DNA of 64,000 nt from JBBDNV01 sp040877415 (GCA_040877415.1 JBBDNV010000144.1:1-64000); one strand, 5' to 3'; positions 8,748 through 18,736 are shown, counted from the stretch's first letter. Notes: generated by a model from the sequence alone, not told the origin. Numbers and translations are program-made.

Positions 8748-10046
8748 TCAACCGTCCGAGTCGCTTTGCCCGCCGGACTGCAGCCGACCGACCAGTGCCA
8801 GCGCTTCGGCTTTGGTGGCGATTTTTTTGTCCAACTGCGCCTCGCGCACCGAGCGCAGCAGCCGCGCGTATTGCTTGCCGCGCGGCACGCCGTGGGCAAT
8901 CAGGTCGTCGCCCGTCAAAAGGGGCGGCGGATCGAGCTGGTGGCGGGGAAGATTCAACAATTTCCGGCAATATGCCGCCTCGTCACTCTTGCGCCCCGCG
9001 GCCGCGGCCGTCGCTTCCACGAGCGCCACGAGATCCTCGATGCCGCCGGCAACCAGGATCGGCTGCAAATGGGACCAGGCGGCGCTGGGCGCACCGGCCA
9101 GCGCGTTTTGATGCGATACCAGCCACTGCGCGCGGTTCGTTTCGCTGTTCGACAACTTCCAGCGGCGGCAAACTTGCGCCGTCCCCAGGCCGTCGACAAA
9201 GGGGTGCAACAGCCCGGCCAGCGCCAGCGGAAAGCCGGGTTCGGCAAGCGCGTCGAGCGTGTCGAGCGCCGCGAGCCAGGCTTCGTCCGCTGCCCGCCCG
9301 GTGGCCGTCAATACGCCGGCCTCGTTGGCCATCGCCAGCTCGGGCAGGATGATCGCCAGCAAACCGACGTCGCGCAACAGGTCGACCGCGCCTGCGCGGC
9401 GGCGGTGCACGAGCATCCGGTGCATTTCGATCGCGATCCGCTCGGCGCTGACCACCTTAATTTGCTCCGCCATCGCTTCGATTGCCTGCCGCGTGGGCAA
9501 ATCCAGCGTAAACTCGAACGTGGAGGCGAAGCGAACCGCCCGCAGCAACCGCAGCTTGTCTTCCTCGAATCGGGCCCGCGGCTCGCCGATTGCCCGCACG
9601 ATCCCCCGGCCCAAATCGTCGACGCCGCCGACCAGGTCGATGACGCGATCTTCGAGCGGATCGTAGAAGAGGCCGTTGATGGTGAAGTCGCGCCGGTGGG
9701 CGTCGGATTCCGGCGTGCTGTATTCGACGGCGTCGGGATGCCGGCCGTCGCTGTAGGTTGTGTCCCGCCGGAAGGTGGCCACCTCGATCTGGCCGGCCAT
9801 TTTCGGCCCCACCACGGCGATCACCCCGAACTGCGCGCCGACGGCCACGGTCTTGCGCTTGCCAAAAACTTCGCGGATTTGTTCCGGCGTGGCGGTGGTG
9901 CCGACGTCATAGTCCTTCGGCTTATGGCCCAAGAGCCGATCGCGCACGCAGCCCCCGGCCCAATACGCCTCGAACCCCCGCTCGAGCAGCGTGCGAACTA
10001 CTTCCACCGCAAACTCACGCTGTTTATCCGGGTCCAACTGGGGCAA
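8748..10046 (-). CDS. cca: CCA-adding enzyme / poly(A) polymerase family
   Basis: A 432-residue class II nucleotidyltransferase that adds or repairs the 3'-CCA of tRNAs (or adds poly(A); the two cannot be told apart by eye). Visible: the GGCVRDRLLG and DYDVGTTATPEQ motif with metal-binding DxD, the RRDFTINGLFYDP motif, the EDKLRLLRAVRFA motif and the ERIAIEMHRML segment. The C-terminal half is helical and divergent. The start is a TTG at 10046 with GAGG at 10054-10057, seven bases away; no ATG fits. It follows addA by 42 bases on the same strand, so tRNA end-repair and recombination enzymes are probably expressed together. Confidence 0.9.
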   Translation of the reverse strand: MPQLDPDKQREFAVEVVRTLLERGFEAYWAGGCVRDRLLGHKPKDYDVGTTATPEQIREVFGKRKTVAVGAQFGVIAVVGPKMAGQIEVATFRRDTTYSDGRHPDAVEYSTPESDAHRRDFTINGLFYDPLEDRVIDLVGGVDDLGRGIVRAIGEPRARFEEDKLRLLRAVRFASTFEFTLDLPTRQAIEAMAEQIKVVSAERIAIEMHRMLVHRRRAGAVDLLRDVGLLAIILPELAMANEAGVLTATGRAADEAWLAALDTLDALAEPGFPLALAGLLHPFVDGLGTAQVCRRWKLSNSETNRAQWLVSHQNALAGAPSAAWSHLQPILVAGGIEDLVALVEATAAAAGRKSDEAAYCRKLLNLPRHQLDPPPLLTGDDLIAHGVPRGKQYARLLRSVREAQLDKKIATKAEALALVGRLQSGGQSDSDG

Positions 10047-10088
10047 CGGCTTACCTCGCTCTTGCGCACGAACGATTCCAGCATCAGA

Positions 10089-13000
10089 TTATAACGAGGA
10101 GAAAGGCAGAAGCTTTTGCCGGCTGCCCTGACTCTCGATTCTTTGCAAACCAATCGCGTCGTTGACCAGCGTGATCACTTTTCGGCGCGCCGCGTCGTTC
10201 CAGTCGAATGGATGCTCCTCGCCCGTTCGCAGAAAATGTAGCGTAAGAGTCGCGGGGGCCGAACCCAGGATTCTTTCGGCTGCCAACCCATAAACGAGCA
10301 TCTGCATTTCGTAATCGGCGGCATGCGCCGCGATGCCTTTGTCGCTCACGCGATTCGTCTTGAAATCGAGCAGGTGCCAACGGCCGGCGGCATCCTGATA
10401 GAGCCGGTCGATAAAGCCCCGCAACACGATTTGGCCCGGATCTTGACCGTCGGGCGGCCAACCCAATAGAAACTCGACTTCCGCGTGAGCTTCGCGGGCC
10501 GCGACGATTTCCCGCGCTCGCTCTGAGGCGACAAACCGCTCGACCATCGCCACTGCCTCGTCAACTTCCCCGGGGTTATCGGGCAAATGCTGTTCGGCTA
10601 TCCGCTCGACCAGCTCACGGCAATCGCCGGGCGCGGCGAAATCGATGGCTGCCAACGCGGCGTGCACCAGCGTGCCCAAGCTCCGCGGATCGTGCGACGC
10701 TTCGCCGGCAAATTCCGCCTGATCCAGCCGCTCGTATTTTCGCCTCAAGGTCCCCTGGAGCCGCGAAAACGAGTATTGACGCCGCGCGTTTGGGTCCGGC
10801 GGAATCGGGTCGATCGCCCGAGCTTTCGCCAGGCCGCCGGGCGCCGCCGCGGCCTGTTCGAGGCCGCTGATGATTGCGGCGATATTGGCCTTTGTCCGCG
10901 GCGCGGTTCGGCCGCGCTGGATCGGCGGTTCTTCGGTGGTCACTTTGACGGACGGGCCCGTTTCTCCGGCGGGCAATCGGCCGATGAAGCGTCCGCTTTC
11001 CAGGTCGAATCTCCGCCCGAGCAACTGGGCCCAGGGACCGTTTGCGTCGCCGACGGCGCCCACCCCGCCGGAAAGAATCAGGTAATCGGCCGCGCGCGTG
11101 GTGGCCACGTACAAAAGCCGGTTCGTTTCGGCCTCCTCTTCCGCCTTCTCCAGGTGACGCCACAAGTCGTATCCGCTCACGACCGGCTCGTCGTCCTTCG
11201 GGAGCCGCACGAGTGGTCCCAGCCGGCCGTCGAAACGCGCCAGAGCCCATGGTTCCCGCTGTTTCCGGTTGACGTCCGGCACAATCACGATCGGAAACTC
11301 GAGTCCCTTGGCCTGGTGCACCGACATCAGGCGCACGACGTTGGAATCCTCCGAATGCGTTGCGGCCAGCGGCTCGTCGGGCTGGCGGACGACGAACTCG
11401 GCCAACTGGGTGATAAAGTCGGCCAGGCCGAGAAAGTCGCCCCGCTGAAAGCCGCGGGCCTGCTCCTGGAGCTTGAGCAGGTTGGCCAACTTGCGCTCGC
11501 CGAGAAACTCGCCCAACAGCGCGGCGTCGTAGCCGGTGAGCGAAAGGGCCAGTTCGATCAATTCGCAAATGCGCAGCCGGTCCTTGCAGGCGCGCAACTG
11601 GCCGATCGCGCGGGCAGCCAAGGCGGCTCGCTCTTGTTGATCCGGGCCGATCTGCTCGGGGTACGCGCCGGCGAACAGCCCGGCGGAAATACCGCCCTGA
11701 TGCTGGGCCAGCCAGAAGATCGTCTCGTCGGCGAGCGAAAAGAACCCGCTGCGCAGCGCGCCGATCAGGCTCACGGCGTCGGCCGGGCTATTGAGCGTGC
11801 GCAGCAGATTGAGCAGATCGTAAATCTCCTGCTGCGCGTAGAACGCGTGGCCGCCGACCAGGTAATAGTCGATTCCGCAATGCCGCAGTGCCGCTTCGTA
11901 GGCTTCGACGCTGGTCAGCGCGCGCAGCAGGATGGCGATGTCTCCCGGCTGCGCCGCCCGGGCAGCCGGCCGTTTCGCTTCGGCCGCCTTGGCGTCCCAG
12001 ACAATCGGCTCGCCGGAGTCGAGCATGGCCCGGATGCGGCGGGCAATCCAATCGGCTTCCCGCGAGCGCAACTGGTCGACCTTTTCTCTTCCCTTTCCCT
12101 TGCCGTCATGCACAGCCGGCGCCCACAGGAACTCGACGGCGGGCAGGGGGCTCACTTGCGGACGATGCGGCCGCAGCGGCTCATAGTCCGCGCCCAAGTC
12201 GTCCCAAAATAGCGCGTTGACAAAATGCAGGATCGCCGGCTGGCTGCGAAAATTGAGCGACAGCGACTGGCGCCCCGCCGCGGGCGTTCGCTCGCGCAAA
12301 CGGCGGAACACGTGGGGATCGGCGCCGCGGAAGCGATAGATCGACTGCTTGTAATCTCCCACGAAGAACAGTTTTCCGTCTTTCAGGCCCTCGCCGGCCA
12401 GCGCCTCGACAAGTTCCACCTGCAGCGGATCGGTATCCTGGAACTCATCGACCAACAAAAGCGTCACGCGCGCGCTGAGCCGTCCGACGACCTGGCGATG
12501 CTTTTCATCGGTGAGCAAACGGCGCGTGTGCACCAGCAGGTCGTCAAAGTCCATCACGCGGAGCTCTTCTTTTCGACCCGCGTAAGCCCGGCGGACGCCG
12601 TCGGCCAAGGCCAGCAGTTGTCCGCCGATGACGGCCACCTCGCGCGCGCCGCGCGGATCGAATTCGAGCACCGGGCGGAGCTTGCCGGCAAGCTCGCGCA
12701 GCTTCGCGGCCTGGTCGCGGAATGTCTCGTAGGCCTCTTCGCTCGGCCAGGAACCGGCGCGGCCGGTCTTTTCAACGCGGGCGTTCATTTCTACCGCTTC
12801 CAGGCACCGGGAAAGCACATCGCGGTTGCTCGGCCCCTCGTGCAATTGTGCAAGCGCCGCCACGAGCGCCGACCGCCTTTTGCGCATGACGTCGTTGTCG
12901 GGCACATTGGCGCGGAGCACTTCCAGCACCGTTTGCGCCGGCGCGGAGGCGGCCAGCCCGCGACCCAACACCGGCGGCAACTCGCTGGCGCACGCCTCCC

Positions 13001-13631
13001 AGCGGGCGACCTGCTCGTCGGGCGAGATCGCCAGCCACTCGTCAAAGTCCTGCGGCGTGCATTCGACCGACAGGCGGCGCACCATCTCGCGCAGCCCATC
13101 CAGATTGAACCGCACGGCCAAATCGAGCGTCGTCTCGTCCCGCTCGCTCACCAGCCGGCGAATTTCGTCGTCGATCGCCTCGGCGAGCAGCGTCTCGGCT
13201 TGCGCCTGTTCGAGCACGGTGAACTGCGGATCGACGCCGGCCTCGACCGCCCGGGAACGCAAAATCGCGGCACAGAACGAGTGAATCGTGCTGATGCGGG
13301 CACTGTCGAGCGCCCGCAACAGCTCTGCCCAGTAGGCAGCGTCGTCGTCGACGGCCTCCAGCAGGCGCTCGTAACATTTGGCCCGAATGCGATCGCGCAT
13401 CTCGCGCGCCGCACGCTCGGTGAACGTGATCGCCACGAGTTGGCCGATCTCCTCGGGCACAAGCGCGTCGCCCGCGCGCGGATCGAAATGGTCCAAGTAG
13501 CGCTCGGTGAGCACGAAGGTTTTGCCGCAGCCGGCGCCGGCCGAAAGCGAGACCGAGACGCCGCGCGTCGCCACGGCGCGGCGCTGTTCGTCGGTAAAGT
13601 CCTGATGGCGCTCGGTCGTCGAGTTGGTCAC
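10089..13631 (-). CDS. addA: AddA-like helicase-nuclease subunit
   Basis: About 1180 residues: UvrD-type superfamily 1 helicase followed by a RecB-family nuclease. Motifs: Walker A SAGAGCGKT (Lys37), ITFTERAAREM, the DEFQDTD Walker B, LNFRSQPAI, SVHQAKGLEFPIVIVPD, ATTRAADYLIL, and in the C-terminus HAALAAIDF, GFIDRLY and LLDFKT, the metal-binding residues of the PD-(D/E)XK nuclease. With AddB it would process double-strand ends for RecA. The start is the GTG at 13631, whose last bases overlap the stop of addB (GTGA), a sign of translational coupling; the open frame to 14135 lies inside addB and is rejected. The nuclease site looks intact. Confidence 0.92.
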   Translation of the reverse strand: MTNSTTERHQDFTDEQRRAVATRGVSVSLSAGAGCGKTFVLTERYLDHFDPRAGDALVPEEIGQLVAITFTERAAREMRDRIRAKCYERLLEAVDDDAAYWAELLRALDSARISTIHSFCAAILRSRAVEAGVDPQFTVLEQAQAETLLAEAIDDEIRRLVSERDETTLDLAVRFNLDGLREMVRRLSVECTPQDFDEWLAISPDEQVARWEACASELPPVLGRGLAASAPAQTVLEVLRANVPDNDVMRKRRSALVAALAQLHEGPSNRDVLSRCLEAVEMNARVEKTGRAGSWPSEEAYETFRDQAAKLRELAGKLRPVLEFDPRGAREVAVIGGQLLALADGVRRAYAGRKEELRVMDFDDLLVHTRRLLTDEKHRQVVGRLSARVTLLLVDEFQDTDPLQVELVEALAGEGLKDGKLFFVGDYKQSIYRFRGADPHVFRRLRERTPAAGRQSLSLNFRSQPAILHFVNALFWDDLGADYEPLRPHRPQVSPLPAVEFLWAPAVHDGKGKGREKVDQLRSREADWIARRIRAMLDSGEPIVWDAKAAEAKRPAARAAQPGDIAILLRALTSVEAYEAALRHCGIDYYLVGGHAFYAQQEIYDLLNLLRTLNSPADAVSLIGALRSGFFSLADETIFWLAQHQGGISAGLFAGAYPEQIGPDQQERAALAARAIGQLRACKDRLRICELIELALSLTGYDAALLGEFLGERKLANLLKLQEQARGFQRGDFLGLADFITQLAEFVVRQPDEPLAATHSEDSNVVRLMSVHQAKGLEFPIVIVPDVNRKQREPWALARFDGRLGPLVRLPKDDEPVVSGYDLWRHLEKAEEEAETNRLLYVATTRAADYLILSGGVGAVGDANGPWAQLLGRRFDLESGRFIGRLPAGETGPSVKVTTEEPPIQRGRTAPRTKANIAAIISGLEQAAAAPGGLAKARAIDPIPPDPNARRQYSFSRLQGTLRRKYERLDQAEFAGEASHDPRSLGTLVHAALAAIDFAAPGDCRELVERIAEQHLPDNPGEVDEAVAMVERFVASERAREIVAAREAHAEVEFLLGWPPDGQDPGQIVLRGFIDRLYQDAAGRWHLLDFKTNRVSDKGIAAHAADYEMQMLVYGLAAERILGSAPATLTLHFLRTGEEHPFDWNDAARRKVITLVNDAIGLQRIESQGSRQKLLPFSSL

Positions 13632-16600
13632 TGGTTTTCTTCTCCCGGCGGCTGCCAGGTCTTTTCGAGCGAGCGAACCTGGTTGACTCGACAAACGGTG
13701 TTGAACGGGCAGCGGCCCGTACACTCGTCGTCGGCGCTGTGCATGGGGAATTGGCCGCCGCGGATCCCCGCGACGAGCGACCGGAGGCGGACTCGCAATT
13801 TGGATTCGAGCGCTTGCCACTCGGGACTTTTGGCGAGCCGCCCGTCGGCCACGACGAGGAACTTGAGGGCGTCCTTCTCCTGATACCCCTTGCCGGCAAC
13901 GTGCCAATACGCCGCGCGGAACGGCGCCGCCTGACGCCCGGCCACCAGCCACTCGGCCGCCAAGGCATAGAGCGGCAATTGCAGGGCGTCGCCCGCAAGC
14001 ACCGCTTGCAGGCTGGTGCGCTTCGAGCCGGCGCCGCTCTTGTAGTCCAGGATGCTGAAAACGGCCTGTTCGCCGAACTGCCCCAGGTCGATTCGATCGA
14101 TGCGGCCGGCGAAGCGAATCGTCTCGCCGGCGCAATCCAGCTCAAACGGATCGAGCGTGGAGAGCGGATCGGATTCGTCCAGGACCTGTTGGGCTTCGTC
14201 GCGTTGGCCGTCCCCCGGTTTGGGGCCAAAGGAGACTTCGAAGTGCGCCGGCCGCATGGGCACCTGCCACGAGTTCCACTGGCGATCGTAGCCGGCGTGC
14301 TGGTGGTAGTACCCGGCGATCCATTGCACGATCTTGCGAAGGTCGATCTCCGCCAGCCCGCCGTCCAGGGCGCGGCCGCCGCGCGCGTCGCGCAGTTCGT
14401 CGACGAGCGACCGGACGATCTCCATAAACGGCTCCTGCTCGTGCGCGCCCGGCGAGCTCGGCCCGCCCGCCAGCTCGTTCAGCCGGCGATGGGCCGTCGA
14501 CAGCAGCCAGTGCAGCATTCGCCCGCGCTGCATGTAGTCGACGGCCAGCTCCGGCTCCGTCACGGGACTCGCGTGCAGCACACCGTCCAGAAAAAACTGG
14601 AACGGGCAGTACGCATACTGCTCGAGTTGGCTCGGGCTCCAACAGCGCTTTGGGCCGAAGCGCTCGGCCAGCTTCTGGCCGGCCGCCGGCGAAACGAGCA
14701 TGCCTTCAAACGGCCCGAACAACTTGCCGCGCCGCGCTTCGGACGTCATAAGCGCCGCCAGCACGTTGCCGGCGGCCTCGCGCGTGGCCGGGTGCGCGCA
14801 AAGCTCGGCCAGCAGCGCCTGATCGCCTTCGAGCGCCCGCGACACGGCAAGCACGCGGAAATCGCGCATCGAACGCACGTCGTCGTCCACGGGCACGCTC
14901 GTCAAGTGCGGCTGGGTATTCTTCTTAATGCGGCCCGGGCCGCAGGCGCGCTGGACCTCGCTCAGGTACGGGCTAGGCGTCAAGGGCTGGGCCGCGGGAT
15001 CGAGCGCGGGGTAGCTTAAAACAAGCCGCCGCGTGGCCCGAGTCACCACTTCGTAGAACAAAAGCATCTCGAAACGGCTGTCCAGGGCGTGGGAAGCGAA
15101 GGGCAGACCGGCGGCGGCGAGTTGCCGTCGCTCGGCGTCGCTATACAGGCAATCGTCGCGGTTTGCGGGGGGAAACGCCTTTTCGGCGAGCCCTCCCAGA
15201 AACACGTACGGCGCTGAAAGATTGCGGGCCGCCTCGGCCGAAAGCACGCGGACAGTGCCCGTTTCATCGCCCGCAGACGGCAGCGGCTCATGGCGCAGCA
15301 AGTCCTCCAGCACGTCGACAAATTCGCGCCGCGACCACCGGGGGGGCTCCTGGGCGGTCCACCTCGACAGCCGCTGGATTTCAGCCAGCGCGGCCAAGAG
15401 CCGCTGCCAGGCAAGCCGGTCATCGATGGCTGCCTCGTCCCCGATCGGGCTGGCATCCGCCGCGTCAAACAAGCCCACGGTCTGGGCAAAGTCACAAAGC
15501 GACTTGGCCCAATGGTCCGCGGTGGCCCGCGTGGGCAATCGATCAAGCGCGTCGCACATTTTGCGCAGCAGGGGCATCGCCAGCTGCGCACGGAGCAACT
15601 CGGGCGAGAGCCGCCGCTTGGCGCCGGCTTCGGCCGCGGCGCGTGCCGCCAGTCGCTCGACGCTTCGTACCAGCTCGTCCCGCCCTGAAGAGATTTCCAA
15701 CTCGCGCACGAGCTGCTCAAGCGCCACCGCCGCGCGGCCTTGCCGCCATTCGGGCCACGCGGGCCGAAAATAGTTGTGCGCCAAAATCGCCAGCACTCGC
15801 CGGAAAGGCCAATCTTCCGCCGCGAGCCGCAACCAGGTCGCGAGCGCGCGAGCGATCGCAGCCGACTCCAGCGGCCGCGCCGAATTGACGACGTGGGGAA
15901 TTCCGAACCGGCCGAAGACCTCGCGCACCAGTTGGGCCGTCTCGGCCAACGAGCGAAACACGACGAGAACGTCGTTCGGCGCGACCCGCACGCCCGAACC
16001 GTTTTCCCCGTGCACCAGCAAACCCTTGATCCGCCTGGCAATCAGCTCGATCTCGTGCGTGACGCCGGCGGACGCGACGATTTCGATCCCGGCCGTGTCG
16101 TCCGCCGGGGTCGCGTTTTTAGGATTGGCGAACAGGTGGCGTTCCAAGTGGCCAAGCGCAGCAACCGTGCCGGGCCGGCGCGGCAGGTATTCCACCACAA
16201 GGTGCGGATGTCGCCGCCCGAGCTCTTCCAGCGTAAGCCTCGTTTTGACAAACAGATCGCCGCGCGGCGAGTCCGCCTCCAGCGGCAGGCTGATCGACAG
16301 CGAAAGGGCCCGGCCGGCCAGGATCTCGAGCACGTCGTGCTCGGTGCGCGTGAAGTCGGTAAAGCCGTCGACGAAGACGTGCTGCAAGCGCTCAAACGGT
16401 CTCCATTTTCCGGCCCGCAACAAGGCCCTGGCCGCCCAGAACTGTCCCTGCACGTCGTACAGATCGTGCCGTAAGAGCAGCTCCTGGTACTGCTCGTAAA
16501 TCCAGCAAAGCTCGCGGTCTTTGTCGCCGGGATGCCGGCCGTGGCCGGCCGCCAATTCTTCCGGCCAAATCTCCAGCCGCTTCAATTCGCCGATGAACCC

Positions 16601-16978
16601 GACAACCAGATCAAAAAAACCGCTGGTGTGCGCAATGGGCGCGAAATAGCCCAGCCGCCCGGATCGGGAGGCATCCTCGATCAATCGCTTGACGATCGTC
16701 CGTACCAGCCCCGCGGAAATCGGCCGCATCTTGGGCGCCGCGGCGGCCAGCACGCGGTCGGCAAACTGGGCGAACGTCAGCAGGTTCGGGCTCAACGTGC
16801 CCCTCAGCGAGTGATCGACGAGGTGTACCGCGGCGGCTGTCGCGCTGCGGTGGGAGGGGGTCAACCACAAAACCGACCCGACCCGCCCCCCCGCCAACTC
16901 ATGGCGATAGGCGCCGAGCAGCCGCGACGTCTTGCCCGAGCGCGCCGGCCCGGCAAGTACGGTGACCTTGCGCAACAT
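13628..16978 (-). CDS. addB: AddB-like helicase-nuclease subunit
   Basis: A 1116-residue partner of AddA. The N-terminus has an intact nucleotide-binding loop GPARSGKT, the middle is a divergent helicase-like core, and the C-terminal 250 residues form a PD-(D/E)XK nuclease with FAGRIDRIDLG and ILDYKSG. Four cysteines match the AddB iron-sulphur cluster: one in QYAYCPFQFF and three in CTGRCPFNTVCR, which clamp the nuclease domain. AddB normally recognises Chi-like sites with its inactivated helicase half. The ATG at 16978 begins the Walker-containing strand as expected. It is the first gene of the addB-addA-cca group and overlaps addA by four bases. Confidence 0.9.
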   Translation of the reverse strand: MLRKVTVLAGPARSGKTSRLLGAYRHELAGGRVGSVLWLTPSHRSATAAAVHLVDHSLRGTLSPNLLTFAQFADRVLAAAAPKMRPISAGLVRTIVKRLIEDASRSGRLGYFAPIAHTSGFFDLVVGFIGELKRLEIWPEELAAGHGRHPGDKDRELCWIYEQYQELLLRHDLYDVQGQFWAARALLRAGKWRPFERLQHVFVDGFTDFTRTEHDVLEILAGRALSLSISLPLEADSPRGDLFVKTRLTLEELGRRHPHLVVEYLPRRPGTVAALGHLERHLFANPKNATPADDTAGIEIVASAGVTHEIELIARRIKGLLVHGENGSGVRVAPNDVLVVFRSLAETAQLVREVFGRFGIPHVVNSARPLESAAIARALATWLRLAAEDWPFRRVLAILAHNYFRPAWPEWRQGRAAVALEQLVRELEISSGRDELVRSVERLAARAAAEAGAKRRLSPELLRAQLAMPLLRKMCDALDRLPTRATADHWAKSLCDFAQTVGLFDAADASPIGDEAAIDDRLAWQRLLAALAEIQRLSRWTAQEPPRWSRREFVDVLEDLLRHEPLPSAGDETGTVRVLSAEAARNLSAPYVFLGGLAEKAFPPANRDDCLYSDAERRQLAAAGLPFASHALDSRFEMLLFYEVVTRATRRLVLSYPALDPAAQPLTPSPYLSEVQRACGPGRIKKNTQPHLTSVPVDDDVRSMRDFRVLAVSRALEGDQALLAELCAHPATREAAGNVLAALMTSEARRGKLFGPFEGMLVSPAAGQKLAERFGPKRCWSPSQLEQYAYCPFQFFLDGVLHASPVTEPELAVDYMQRGRMLHWLLSTAHRRLNELAGGPSSPGAHEQEPFMEIVRSLVDELRDARGGRALDGGLAEIDLRKIVQWIAGYYHQHAGYDRQWNSWQVPMRPAHFEVSFGPKPGDGQRDEAQQVLDESDPLSTLDPFELDCAGETIRFAGRIDRIDLGQFGEQAVFSILDYKSGAGSKRTSLQAVLAGDALQLPLYALAAEWLVAGRQAAPFRAAYWHVAGKGYQEKDALKFLVVADGRLAKSPEWQALESKLRVRLRSLVAGIRGGQFPMHSADDECTGRCPFNTVCRVNQVRSLEKTWQPPGEENQ

Positions 16979-17301
16979 TCCGTTGGCCCCCGGTTTTCAG
17001 CTCCATGACCAGCGGGAGACATTTTCGAGCCGCCGAAAACACGGATGAGTGGACAAATGCTTACTATAGAACGAGCGGCGCCCCTCGAACAGCCCCGCAC
17101 GTGCGGCTGGCGGCCGGGACGTCGCATTGGGGCCGACAGCCAGCGTGCGCTACCTCCCGGCGTAGACTTCCTGTTTGACAGCCGGGCGGCGACGCATTAA
17201 ATTACACCCATCTGACGTGCGGCTCCCCATTTGCGGCGAGCCCGACCGAAGAGGCGTCCTATTTTTTTTCTTATCGTTTCCTTACCCTACGGAGGTGACA
17301 C
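16979..17301. other. Divergent intergenic region between addB and the pseudopilin gene
   Basis: 323 bases. A near-consensus promoter for the plus strand is at 17175-17203. The leader that follows (about 17210-17301) has a weak hairpin (GGCTC 17221-17225 with GAGCC 17238-17242) and then a run of eight T at 17252-17259, which resembles but does not clearly form a terminator. No promoter for addB was picked out. Confidence 0.5.
17175..17203 (+). promoter_or_regulatory. Sigma70-type promoter for the DUF1559 gene
   Basis: A perfect TTGACA (17175-17180) is followed after 17 bases by TAAATT (17198-17203). Transcription would start near 17210, giving a leader of about 90 bases before the GGAGGTG ribosome site at 17291-17297. 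Confidence 0.6.
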
Positions 17302-18642
17302 ATGGTCACCAAATCGAAAGTGCGAGGTTTTACCCTCGTCGAACTGCTGGTGGTGATCGCCATCATCGGCGTGCTGGTCGCGCTGCTGTTGCCGGCCATC
17401 CAGGCCGCGCGTGAGGCGGCGCGGCGCAACTCGTGCCAGAACAAGCTGAAACAGCTTGCCATCGCGCTTCAGAACCATCACGACGTGCACAATAGGTTCC
17501 CCCTGGCCACCTGGCTCGGCCAGCCCTATTTGGCCGCCAGTGAAGAAATGAATGTCTCGGCGACGGCTCTGCCGAACCTATACAGCACGGCGCCGGGACA
17601 AATGGCCGGGTCCGCCGCATCGCCCCCAGCGGGCTATAGCTGGATGGTCGCGCTGTTGCCGTTCATCGAACGGAACGTCTCCTATAGCGGCCTGAGCGGG
17701 GCGTCGAAGAAATTCCGCTTTCCCGCGTTTCAAATGGAGGGCGGCCAAACAGGAGGAGGAACCGCCAAGGGCGTCGGCAATCGTTACAACTCCGGCGGCC
17801 CGTCCGCCAAGCCCTGGTGGCGCCATTTTTCGACCACCGACCTGGACGAAGTGCGTTGCCCAAGCTTTGCCGGCGAAGCGAAGTCGGGGCATAGGAATTA
17901 CGAGCCCTTCGCTAGTAGCACCACGACGTTCGACAAGCCCAACCCGGCCCCGTACCAGCCTTGGGATGTAATCGGCACGAACTACAAGGCGATGGTCGCC
18001 TCGCATTTTGCCTGCATCAATCCAACCTATGACATGATTTACAAAGATGCGTCGCGCGCCGAACCGGCTAACGGCGTCATCATTCCGCCGCTGACCGCGA
18101 CGTCCAAGGGAATCGGGATTAAGTCGATCACCGACGGAACGAGTAAGACGATCGTGCTCGCCGAAACAAAGGAGCAAACGATTACGTCATGGTATGACGG
18201 CTGCGCGGCATGGATGGTCGGCGTGCCGATGGGCGCGAACGCGGTGCCGGCCGGCTTTAAGAACGATACGAAGGGCCCGCTCACCCCCGTCCAGCCGTTG
18301 CGCATCGATCTTCCACTGGGGGGCAGCACCCAGTCCGTGTACTTCTGGCGGTTTAAGAATCCGCCCGACGGAGAAACCGGTCTGAATTACGGCCCGAAAA
18401 CGCAGTCCACCAAGTACTTTGCGCGAAGTGGCGGCGCGTGTAATTCGAATCTGACCAGCGTTGACACCGGCTACGGCCAGTGGGCTTGGGGCCCCAGTAG
18501 CGACCATTCCGGCGGCGTCGTGCTCCACAACTGGGCCGACTCTCACGTCTCGGCGCTCACTGACCAGACCGACGCCGTGTTGTACGTCCAGTTAATCACG
18601 CGCGCCGGTCGCGAACCGGTGGCCGATCCGGGTTCACAGTAG
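17302..18642 (+). CDS. DUF1559 protein with type IV pilin-like N-terminus
   Basis: A 446-residue member of the large planctomycete DUF1559 (SBP_bac_10) family. The N-terminus is a prepilin signal: basic residues, then GFTLVELLVVIAIIGVLVAL, with processing expected after the Gly before Phe by a prepilin peptidase, and the hydrophobic helix that anchors or assembles pseudopilins. The helix continues into PAIQAAREAARRNSCQNKLKQ and NHHDVHNRFP, signature segments of the family. The C-terminus has the conserved SSDHSGGVVLHNWADSHV block. These proteins are thought to be exported and surface-exposed, but their roles are unknown. A strong promoter, perfect ribosome site (GGAGGTG) and strong terminator suggest a highly expressed single-gene unit. 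Confidence 0.92.
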   Translation: MVTKSKVRGFTLVELLVVIAIIGVLVALLLPAIQAAREAARRNSCQNKLKQLAIALQNHHDVHNRFPLATWLGQPYLAASEEMNVSATALPNLYSTAPGQMAGSAASPPAGYSWMVALLPFIERNVSYSGLSGASKKFRFPAFQMEGGQTGGGTAKGVGNRYNSGGPSAKPWWRHFSTTDLDEVRCPSFAGEAKSGHRNYEPFASSTTTFDKPNPAPYQPWDVIGTNYKAMVASHFACINPTYDMIYKDASRAEPANGVIIPPLTATSKGIGIKSITDGTSKTIVLAETKEQTITSWYDGCAAWMVGVPMGANAVPAGFKNDTKGPLTPVQPLRIDLPLGGSTQSVYFWRFKNPPDGETGLNYGPKTQSTKYFARSGGACNSNLTSVDTGYGQWAWGPSSDHSGGVVLHNWADSHVSALTDQTDAVLYVQLITRAGREPVADPGSQ

Positions 18643-18670
18643 TCCTTTGACGACCAAACTGCCCAGAGGG

Positions 18671-18686
18671 CGGTTTTGAAAAACCG
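18671..18686 (+). terminator. Short hairpin after the DUF1559 gene
   Basis: CGGTTTT and AAAACCG form a perfect seven-pair stem with a two-base gap, 29 bases after the stop codon. It may act together with the stronger terminator that follows. Confidence 0.35.
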
Positions 18687-18696
18687 TAAGTTCGAG

Positions 18697-18736
18697 CGGG
18701 CTGCTTCGGATACTCGTCCGGAGCAGCCCGTTTTGC
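18697..18736 (+). terminator. Rho-independent terminator of the DUF1559 gene
   Basis: CGGGCTGCTTCGGA (18697-18710) pairs with TCCGGAGCAGCCCG (18717-18730) in a 14-pair stem with one G-U, six-base loop, followed by TTTTGCTT. It lies 55 bases after the pseudopilin stop and 45 bases before the rhodanese start. Confidence 0.8.

Noticed and set aside
12225..13883. 552-residue plus-strand open frame across addA and addB
   Set aside because: Opposite to the well-supported addA and addB genes; no domain is visible in it.
13632..14135. N-terminal extension of addA by 168 residues
   Set aside because: It lies inside addB, is Arg/Pro-rich with no family match, and the GTG at 13631 overlapping the addB stop gives a normal AddA N-terminus.
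17252..17259. Terminator in the pseudopilin leader (run of eight T)
   Set aside because: The only hairpin nearby is a five-pair stem about 10 bases upstream, too weak and too distant to call.
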